Made by a program: the position numbers and the translations under genes. From positions 1 through 11,870 of the forward strand of contig DAOMFI010000094.1 of assembly GCA_035429725.1 (NCBI GenBank): a stretch of DNA of 11,870 nt, given 5' to 3'. The notes beneath the pieces are model-generated. The model was not told the origin of the DNA and did not search any database. It was given only the letters and a program-made list of their open reading frames with translations. Shown here piece after piece: positions 6,839-11,870 of the stretch. Every line of letters begins with the position of its first letter. Position 1 is the stretch's first letter. The stretch comes from JALORV01 sp035429725. Its GTDB lineage: Bacteria; Pseudomonadota; Gammaproteobacteria; Burkholderiales; Burkholderiaceae_F.

Positions 6839-7621
6839 TTACGCCATGATGTGGACACCGCCGTCCACGTAAACGGTCTCGCCGCTGAGGCGGCTGGCAT
6901 AGGGAGTGGCGAGGTAAGCACAGGTGTAGCCAACGTCCATGATGTCGACCAGTTCGCCGAGTGGCGCCTTCTGTGCCGCTTCGTTGAGCAGCAGGTCGAA
7001 GTCCTTGAGCCCCGAGGCGGCGCGCGTCTTCAGCGGGCCTGGCGACATTGGATGCACGCGGATGCGTTGCGGCCCAAGCTCAAAAGCGAGGTAACGGCAC
7101 GCGGCCTCGAGCGCCGCCTTCACCGGTCCCATCACGTTGTAGTTCGGCACGACACGGTTGGCGCCGTAGTAGCTCATCGCGAACATCGTGCCGCCGTCCT
7201 TCATCAACGGAGCGGCGAGTCGCGCCATGCGGATGAAGGAGTGGCACGAAATGTCGACCGCCCGGGCAAAGCCTTCGGCGGAGCAGTTGAGCAAGCCTCC
7301 CTGCAGGTCTTCCTTCGGCGCCCAGGCAATCGAATGCACGAGGATGTCGAGCCGTCCCCACTGACGCTCGATTGCCTCGAACACCGCTTCGAGCTGCCCT
7401 GGCACGCTTACGTCGAGCGGCAGGAGGAGCTCGGACTCCAGTTCGGCGGCGAGCGGCTGCACGTGGGGCAGGGCCTTCTCGTTGAGGTAGGTGACGGCGA
7501 CATCGGCGCCGACTTCCCGGAAGGCCTTCGCGCAGCCCCAGGCGATCGAACTGTCGTTGGCGATGCCCACTACGAGTGCCTTCTTGCCGGCCAGCACGGA
7601 CTGCGGAACCTGTGATGCCAT
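6839..7621 (-). CDS. fabI: Enoyl-ACP reductase, FabI type (SDR family)
   Basis: NAD(P)H-dependent reductase that saturates trans-2-enoyl-ACP (possibly enoyl-CoA here) in fatty acid elongation. The 260-residue product has the FabI-type nucleotide site (VVGIANDSSIAWG, 17-29) in place of the usual SDR glycine motif. It also has the FabI catalytic pattern Y151, Y161, K168 in SYYGANRVVPNYNVMGPVK, matching Y146, Y156 and K163 of E. coli FabI, and ends with GETVYVDGG. Position 99 is Ala (HSIAWAP) where E. coli has Gly93, a residue whose substitution lowers triclosan and diazaborine sensitivity. ackA ends 10 bp upstream and its stop codon forms part of the fabI ribosome site. Placement with pta and ackA rather than fatty-acid genes suggests a specialised or second copy (inference). 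The substrate is not proven. Confidence 0.9.
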   Translation of the reverse strand: MASQVPQSVLAGKKALVVGIANDSSIAWGCAKAFREVGADVAVTYLNEKALPHVQPLAAELESELLLPLDVSVPGQLEAVFEAIERQWGRLDILVHSIAWAPKEDLQGGLLNCSAEGFARAVDISCHSFIRMARLAAPLMKDGGTMFAMSYYGANRVVPNYNVMGPVKAALEAACRYLAFELGPQRIRVHPMSPGPLKTRAASGLKDFDLLLNEAAQKAPLGELVDIMDVGYTCAYLATPYASRLSGETVYVDGGVHIMA

Positions 7622-7627
7622 CGTCGC

Positions 7628-7634
7628 TTTCCTA
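7628..7634 (-). promoter_or_regulatory. Ribosome binding site of fabI built on the ackA stop codon
   Basis: Minus-strand TAGGAAA holds the TAG stop of ackA and an AGGAAA ribosome site, six bases before the fabI ATG. Translational coupling of the two genes is likely (inference). Confidence 0.55.
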
Positions 7635-8816
7635 GCTTGCGAGCAGTCGTTCAGTATGGCGCGCGATCATCAGTTCCTCGTTGGTCGGCAGAGCCCATGC
7701 GGTGACGCGGCTTTCCGCCGTGCTGAGGCGCGGACCGCCGGCCGCATTCGCCGAAGCATCGATGTCGACGCCGAGCCACTGCGCCGTCGCGCAGACCCGC
7801 GCGCGGATCTCGGCGGAGTTCTCGCCGACGCCGGCCGTGAATACGACCGCATCCAGGCCGCCCAGAGCGCCGGCGAGCGAGCCCAGTTCACGCCCGATAC
7901 GGTAGACAAAGAGATCGATCGCAAGTTTCGCGCGCGGCTCTTCGCTCGCCAGAAGCGTGCGCATGTCGCTGGCGATGCCCGACACGCCCAGCAGCCCGGA
8001 CTGCTGGTACAGCAGCTTCTCGACGGCGCGGGCATCCATGCCGCGCTCGTCCATCAGGTAGAGCACGACGCCCGGATCGAGGTTGCCGGTGCGCGTGCCC
8101 ATCGGCAGGCCGTCGACAGCGGTGAAGCCCATCGTGGAGGCAACGCTGCGCCCGCCCGCCAGTGCGCACATGCTGGCGCCGTTGCCGAGGTGCAGCACGA
8201 TCGTGCGGCCCCGTGCGGCCAGCGCATCGAACTGCGGCAACACCGAAGCGATGTACTCGTAGCTCAACCCGTGGAAGCCGTAACGCCGCACGCCTGCCTC
8301 GTGCAACTCGTAGGGCAGCGCGAACATCTGCGCGATCTCGGGGTTCGTGCGATGGAAAGCGGTGTCGAAGCACGCCACCTGCGGCACGTCGGGCGCACGA
8401 TGCAGCACGGCGCGGATCGCGGCGAGGTTGTGCGGCTGGTGCAATGGCGCCAGCGGAACGAACCGGTCGAGCGCCGCGAGCACCGTCGCATCTGCGATCA
8501 CCGGCTGCGTGTACTGCATGCCGCCGTGCACGACACGGTGGCCGACGCCGATGAGCTTTACTCCATCCGCGCGCTCGCGCAGGAACTCGAACAGATGGTC
8601 GAGCGCGCCCTGGTGCCCGAGCTTCGTCCCCTCGGGCCATGACTTCTCGGAAACCGTGGTGCCGGACGCATCGCGCGCGAGGAAGCGGGGCGCATTGAAC
8701 AGGGCCTCGATCTGGCCGCGGATCCGCAAATCGAGCGTCCCGGTGTTCTGGAAAAACACCGAGAACTTGACGCTGGACGATCCGGCGTTGATGACAACGA
8801 TCGCCTGCTCGGTCAT
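7632..8816 (-). CDS. ackA: Acetate kinase (acetate/propionate kinase family)
   Basis: Transfers phosphate from acetyl phosphate to ADP, giving acetate and ATP (reversible), in the cytoplasm. The 394-residue protein has the normal family length and all main motifs: VINAGSSSVKFSV with N10, GHRVVHGG with R94, FDTAFH with catalytic D151, YGFHGLSY with H182, HLGNGASMCA for the nucleotide, MGTRTGNLDPG with R242, FTAGVGENS, and NEE with E380 near the end. These match the Methanosarcina AckA residues N7, R91, D148, H180, R241 and E384. pta ends 8 bp upstream and fabI begins 10 bp downstream. Its own ribosome site is poor, so translation probably depends on coupling to pta. Propionate or butyrate could also be used; the sequence does not decide this. 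Confidence 0.95.
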   Translation of the reverse strand: MTEQAIVVINAGSSSVKFSVFFQNTGTLDLRIRGQIEALFNAPRFLARDASGTTVSEKSWPEGTKLGHQGALDHLFEFLRERADGVKLIGVGHRVVHGGMQYTQPVIADATVLAALDRFVPLAPLHQPHNLAAIRAVLHRAPDVPQVACFDTAFHRTNPEIAQMFALPYELHEAGVRRYGFHGLSYEYIASVLPQFDALAARGRTIVLHLGNGASMCALAGGRSVASTMGFTAVDGLPMGTRTGNLDPGVVLYLMDERGMDARAVEKLLYQQSGLLGVSGIASDMRTLLASEEPRAKLAIDLFVYRIGRELGSLAGALGGLDAVVFTAGVGENSAEIRARVCATAQWLGVDIDASANAAGGPRLSTAESRVTAWALPTNEELMIARHTERLLAS

Positions 8817-8824
8817 GGCGCCAG

Positions 8825-9763
8825 TCAGCCAACTACCTTTGAAATTGCCTCACGCCGGGCGCGCGCGACGAGCACCGCGACGGCGCAGGACGCGAGCCGC
8901 GTGAGTTCCGAGTCGGCGCGGCTGGTCAAAATGATCGGCACGCGCGCACCGAGCACGATGCCCGCCGCATCCGCGCCGGCCAGGAACGACAGGCTCTTCG
9001 CCAGCATGTTGCCGGCCTCGAGGTCGGGGACGATCAGTACGTTGGCGCGGCCGGCGACCGGCGAGTCGATGTTCTTGATCTCGGCGGCGGTCAGGCTGAT
9101 CGCATTGTCGAGCGCGAGCGGCCCATCGAGCACGGCGCCGGTGATCTGCTTGCGGTCGGCCATCTTGCAGAGCGCCGCCGCCTCCACGGTCGACGGCACC
9201 TTTGGGTTGACCGTTTCCATCGCCGACAGGATCGCTACGCGCACCTCGGCAAACTGCAGCGCATGCGCGAGATCGATCGCGTTCTGCACGATGTCGACCT
9301 TGTCCTCGAGCGTCGGCATGATGTTCACCGCGGCGTCAGAGATGATCAGCGGATCCTCGTAACTCGGCACGTCCATCACGAAGCAGTGGCTCACCCGGCG
9401 TGCGGTGCGCAGTCCGCCTTCGCGCTTGACGACCGCGCCCATCAGCTCGTCGGTGTGCAGGCTGCCCTTCATGATCGCTTCGGCCTTGCCGTTGAGCACC
9501 AGCTCGACGGCTTTGTCGGCGGCCGCGTGACTATGCGGGACGTCGACGAGCGGATAGGCGGAAATGTCCACTTCCGCCTTGCGTGCGGCCTCGCGAATGC
9601 GCTCCCGCGGACCGACGAGGATCGGACTGATCAGCCCAAGCCGCGCGGCACCAATCGCGCCGTCAATTGCGGATTCGTCACAGGGATGCACGACGGCCGT
9701 TGACGTGGGCGGCAGGCCGCGGCAGGCGTCGAGCAGTCGCTGGTACTTGGCGTGATTGTTCAT
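8825..9763 (-). CDS. pta: Phosphate acetyl/butyryltransferase, short form
   Basis: Converts acetyl-CoA plus phosphate to acetyl phosphate and CoA, feeding the adjacent acetate kinase. With the ATG at 9763 the protein has 312 residues and is essentially one PTA_PTB catalytic domain. Visible blocks are VVHPCDES (24-31), MKGSLHTDELMGAV (98-111), SAMETVNPKVPSTVEAAAL (180-198), LDGPLALDNAIS (212-223), VPDLEAGNMLAKSL (245-258) and LGARVPIILTSRADS (271-285). It lacks the long N-terminal regulatory region of E. coli-type Pta and the MaoC-like hydratase domain found in some relatives. An in-frame TTG at 9802 was rejected because it falls in the predicted -10 element. First gene of the minus-strand operon. 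A C-rich leader gives no clear ribosome site. Acetyl versus butyryl specificity is not readable, but pairing with ackA favours acetyl. Confidence 0.9.
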   Translation of the reverse strand: MNNHAKYQRLLDACRGLPPTSTAVVHPCDESAIDGAIGAARLGLISPILVGPRERIREAARKAEVDISAYPLVDVPHSHAAADKAVELVLNGKAEAIMKGSLHTDELMGAVVKREGGLRTARRVSHCFVMDVPSYEDPLIISDAAVNIMPTLEDKVDIVQNAIDLAHALQFAEVRVAILSAMETVNPKVPSTVEAAALCKMADRKQITGAVLDGPLALDNAISLTAAEIKNIDSPVAGRANVLIVPDLEAGNMLAKSLSFLAGADAAGIVLGARVPIILTSRADSELTRLASCAVAVLVARARREAISKVVG

Positions 9764-9788
9764 GGGTGGGCTAAAGGGGGAAGACAAA

Positions 9789-9802
9789 TTGCTGCACTGC
9801 AA
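9789..9802. repeat. Short inverted repeat TTGC-N6-GCAA near the predicted pta start site
   Basis: TTGC (9789-9792) and GCAA (9799-9802) flank TGCACT. It lies over the region where pta transcription is predicted to start. Arms of four bases are common by chance, so support is weak. Confidence 0.18.
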
Positions 9803-9830
9803 CTATAGCCGTTACAGCGCGGATGCGCAG
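9802..9830 (-). promoter_or_regulatory. Possible promoter of the pta-ackA-fabI-DUF3141 operon
   Basis: On the minus strand a TATAGT -10-like hexamer occupies 9807-9802, about 39 bp before the pta ATG at 9763, placing a start site near 9795 and a leader of about 32 nt. The sequence 17 bp upstream (CTGCGC, 9830-9825) is a poor -35, so an activator or another sigma factor may be needed (inference). Confidence 0.4.
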
Positions 9831-9838
9831 GCTGTGAC
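9811..9838. repeat. Inverted repeat in the divergent gap, possible operator
   Basis: GTTACAGC (9811-9818) and GCTGTGAC (9831-9838) are inverted copies with one mismatch in eight, separated by 12 bp, so half-sites repeat every 20 bp, about two helical turns. It overlaps the -35 and spacer region of the predicted pta promoter. A nested GCGC/GCGC pair (9817-9820, 9825-9828) also exists. A dimeric regulator site is plausible; I do not recognise a specific regulator. Confidence 0.35.
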
Positions 9839-9914
9839 GAAGAGTCTCTTGACGCGAAGCAAGGAGCCTCGGCCTCGCAATCGCCGCGCGAGGAACTGAA
9901 CCGGCACCCCGCCG

Positions 9915-9943
9915 TGGCGATGCCCGGCACAGGCCGATATAGT
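9915..9943 (+). promoter_or_regulatory. Possible promoter of the RND efflux operon
   Basis: TATAGT at 9938-9943 is a good -10 element. The hexamer 17 bp upstream, TGGCGA (9915-9920), shares three bases with TTGACA. A start near 9950 would give a leader of about 55 nt to the ATG at 10005. It is the only clear -10 candidate I find on this strand in the gap. Confidence 0.4.
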
Positions 9944-10004
9944 CTGGCGCGCAACTCTCAAAAAAATGACGGCGGGCGGCGCCGATGGCGCCGAGGGGAT
10001 GGCA

Positions 10005-11522
10005 ATGGCGGGCGGCAAGCGTGCAGTGTCCTGGTATGTCGCCGGCGTGGCCGTTGTCCTGCTTGTCGGTTGCGGCCGTGGCACGCCGGCTCCGCCCACG
10101 CGGCCGACGCCGGAAGTCACCGCGGTGACCGTCAATCCGCGCGACATTCCGGTCACATTCGAGTTTGTCGCGCAAACTCAAAGCTCGCAGTCGGTCAACA
10201 TCCAGGCGCGCGTCAGCGGCTTTCTGGACAAGCGCGTGTACACCGAAGGCGACGTCGTGCGCGCCGGCCAGGTGCTGTTCCTGATGGATCCGAAGCCGCT
10301 GCAGGCGCAGGTCGACGCGGCGCAGGCCCAACTCAACAACGCGCAGGCAGCGCTCGACGTCGCGAAGTTCAACCTCGACCGCACCAAGCCGCTGGCCGAG
10401 CAGAACGCGCTGTCGCAGAAGGACCTCGACGATGCCAACGGCAACTATCTGTCGTCGAAGGCCAACGTCGATGCGGCACGCGCCAACCTCGAGAGCGCCA
10501 AACTTAATCTGTCGTACGCGACGATCACCTCGCCGATCACCGGCGTCACCGGCAGCGCGATCGTCGCCGACGGCAGCTACGTCAGCACCAGCAATAGCCA
10601 GCTGACGACGGTCTCGCTGCTGACGCCGATGTGGGTGACGTTCAGCCTGTCGGAGGCCGAGGCGCTGCGCTATCGCGACGAGGTCGAACGCGGCCTGCTG
10701 AAGCGCCCGGCAGGCGACCACTACATGGTCGAAATCGTGCTGGCCGATGGCTCGATCTTTCCCGAGACCGGGCGCATCACGTTTGCCGATCCGGCCTACA
10801 ACAGCCAGACCGGCACCTTCACCGTGCGGGTGCAGCTCGCCAATCCGCAGGGCCTGCTGCGCCCGAACCAGTTCGTTCGCGCGCGGCTGAAGGGCGCCAT
10901 CCGGCCGAATGCGCTGGCGGTGCCGCTGCGCGCGGTCCAGCAGGGGCCGAAGGGGCACTTCGTCTGGGTCGTCGGCAAGGAGGGCACCGTCGAGATGCGG
11001 CCCGTGACGGTGGGCTCGTGGATCGGCGAGGAGTGGCAGATCACCAGCGGGATCCAGCCGGGCGCCGTCGTCGTCGTCGACGGTGCACTGGCTTTGACCG
11101 CCGGTGCCGCCGTCAAGACGAAGCCGCTGCCTGTGGCATTGCCGACGGGAGCAGCGCCGGCGGCGCAGCCCGACGTCAAGCCGCCTGCCGCCTCCGCGAA
11201 GGCCAGTGCGTTGCCGGCCCGCGTGTACTTCGCCAGCGGCTCGGCCGTGCTCGACGCGAATGCGAAGGAGTCGCTGCGCTCGATCGGCAATGGACTGATC
11301 GGCGCTCCATACCCGATCGAGATCACGGGCTACGTGGATGCAAAGGGCGCGGCCGCCAAGAACCGCGTGCTCGCCGAACAACGTGCGAAGGCCGTGCGCG
11401 ACGCGCTGGTCGCCACCGGAGTGCAGGCCGATCGCATCCGCCTGAGCCCGCCGGCAAACATCGTCGGCGGCTCCGAATCCGAGAAGGCGAGGCGCGTCGA
11501 CATCGCGTTCGCCGTCCGGTGA
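10005..11522 (+). CDS. RND efflux periplasmic adaptor lipoprotein fused to an OmpA-like domain
   Basis: Membrane-fusion (adaptor) subunit of a tripartite RND pump, linking the inner-membrane transporter to an outer-membrane channel. From the ATG at 10005 it has 505 residues, against about 370-400 for AcrA or MexA. Order: lipoprotein signal peptide ending LVGC (C23); barrel-sandwich (lipoyl) halves about 59-94 and 173-202 around an alpha-hairpin (98-172); beta-barrel (207-297); membrane-proximal domain (302-372); Ala/Pro-rich linker (373-403); OmpA-like domain (404-505). The last contains GYVDAKG and a LAEQRAKAV helix, keeping the Asp (D445) and Arg (R460), 15 apart, that bind peptidoglycan in OmpA. 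Start choice: GAGGGG at 9993-9998 lies six bases before 10005 and leaves a compact signal peptide; the longer ATG at 9966 (518 aa) has no ribosome site. Gly and Arg follow the lipid Cys, as in MexA (Cys-Gly-Lys), not AcrA's Asp. The pump gene follows 7 bp later. Substrate unknown. Confidence 0.9.
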   Translation: MAGGKRAVSWYVAGVAVVLLVGCGRGTPAPPTRPTPEVTAVTVNPRDIPVTFEFVAQTQSSQSVNIQARVSGFLDKRVYTEGDVVRAGQVLFLMDPKPLQAQVDAAQAQLNNAQAALDVAKFNLDRTKPLAEQNALSQKDLDDANGNYLSSKANVDAARANLESAKLNLSYATITSPITGVTGSAIVADGSYVSTSNSQLTTVSLLTPMWVTFSLSEAEALRYRDEVERGLLKRPAGDHYMVEIVLADGSIFPETGRITFADPAYNSQTGTFTVRVQLANPQGLLRPNQFVRARLKGAIRPNALAVPLRAVQQGPKGHFVWVVGKEGTVEMRPVTVGSWIGEEWQITSGIQPGAVVVVDGALALTAGAAVKTKPLPVALPTGAAPAAQPDVKPPAASAKASALPARVYFASGSAVLDANAKESLRSIGNGLIGAPYPIEITGYVDAKGAAAKNRVLAEQRAKAVRDALVATGVQADRIRLSPPANIVGGSESEKARRVDIAFAVR

Positions 11523-11529
11523 GAACCTA

Positions 11530-11870
11530 GTGTTTTCTCGCTTCTTCATCGAGCGGCCGGTCTTTGCCGCGGTCGTCTCGATCATCATCGTGCTGGCCGG
11601 GCTGGTCGCGATGCGGGCGCTGCCGATCGAGCAGTACCCGACGATCATCCCGGTGCAGGTGACGGTCCAGACGACCTATCCTGGCGCCGACTCGCAGACG
11701 CTGGCCGAATCGGTCGCCGCGCCGATCGAGGCGCAGATCAACGGCGTCGACAACATGCTGTACATGACGTCGAGCAGCTCGTCCACCGGCCAGCTGACGC
11801 TGACGGTGTACTTCGCGCTCGACACCGACCCCGACATCGCGCAGGTGCAGGTGCAGAACCGCGTCAACCT
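11530..11870 (+). CDS. RND efflux pump inner-membrane transporter (HAE1, AcrB/MexB-like), 5' part
   Basis: First 113 codons, cut by the window end. Proton-driven drug exporter of the inner membrane. The N terminus MFSRFFIERPVFAAV, followed by a hydrophobic first transmembrane helix (about 10-28) and LPIEQYPTIIPVQV, is the classic HAE1 opening. It continues with TTYPGADSQTLAESVAAPIEAQINGVDNMLYMTS, the start of the periplasmic porter (PN1) domain, and ends in DTDPDIAQVQVQNRVN. The start codon is GTG at 11530, seven bases after the adaptor stop, with GTGAGAA overlapping that stop as a modest ribosome site. Full RND pumps have about 1,030-1,060 residues, so most of the gene, and any outer-membrane channel gene, lie beyond the window. 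Confidence 0.95.
   Translation, partial: MFSRFFIERPVFAAVVSIIIVLAGLVAMRALPIEQYPTIIPVQVTVQTTYPGADSQTLAESVAAPIEAQINGVDNMLYMTSSSSSTGQLTLTVYFALDTDPDIAQVQVQNRVN

Noticed and set aside
5555..7615. 686-codon open frame on the plus strand opposite the DUF3141 gene and fabI
   Set aside because: Low-complexity Arg/His/Val-rich translation with no recognisable motif; the minus-strand genes explain the whole interval.
9764..9802. Longer pta starting at TTG 9802
   Set aside because: The extra 13 residues match nothing expected, TTG starts are rare, and the codon sits inside the predicted -10 element; ATG 9763 fits the family N terminus.
9966..10004. Longer adaptor starting at ATG 9966
   Set aside because: No ribosome site, and it adds a Gly/Ala-rich stretch before the signal peptide. 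ATG 10005 has GAGGGG at proper spacing. The long form cannot be fully excluded.
9771..11648. 625-codon open frame on the minus strand opposite the RND adaptor
   Set aside because: Shadow of the adaptor reading frame; Arg/Gly/Gln-rich without domains, and it would run across the divergent promoter region.
1..11870. Search for defence systems, toxin-antitoxin pairs, CRISPR, IS ends, tRNA and riboswitches
   Set aside because: No supporting repeats, motifs or families seen by eye; every sizeable interval is explained by metabolic, transport or efflux genes.

Overview
The window is GC-rich, densely coding DNA with codon use and gene content typical of a free-living betaproteobacterium, most likely of the order Burkholderiales. 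The main clue is a tripartite tricarboxylate transporter (TTT) with a Bug-type binding protein next to sugar-acid genes; a DUF3141/Pta/AckA/FabI cluster supports it. The taxonomic call is inference. I see no mobile element, CRISPR array, rRNA or tRNA gene, and no compositional island.

Region 1 (1-4314, plus strand) looks like one operon for aldaric acid use. It holds the 3' end of a Bug/TctC solute-binding protein, glucarate dehydratase (gudD), the small (tctB) and large (tctA) TTT membrane subunits, and 2-dehydro-3-deoxyglucarate aldolase (garL). Together they would import D-glucarate, dehydrate it to 5-dehydro-4-deoxyglucarate and cleave that to pyruvate and tartronate semialdehyde. The reductase and glycerate kinase that would finish the pathway are not in the window.

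Region 2 (4433-9763, minus strand) is a tight four-gene operon transcribed toward region 1, in the order pta, ackA, fabI, DUF3141 protein. It joins the acetyl-CoA to acetate ATP-forming module with an enoyl-ACP reductase and a 789-residue alpha/beta-hydrolase-like protein. That protein carries a PhaC-like Cys-Asp-His triad and a basic C-terminal tail. The physiological role is uncertain; from memory, similar clusters are linked to low-oxygen or polyhydroxyalkanoate metabolism in Burkholderia and relatives.

Region 3 (10005-11870, plus strand) starts an RND efflux operon: a lipoprotein periplasmic adaptor followed by the first 113 codons of an AcrB/MexB-type pump. The adaptor is unusual because an OmpA-like peptidoglycan-binding domain is fused to its C terminus. 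No regulator gene lies beside it. The 241-bp divergent gap between pta and the adaptor (9764-10004) is the longest non-coding stretch and holds two TATAGT -10-like elements and an inverted repeat. The second longest (4315-4432) lies between the convergent operons and contains weak hairpins.
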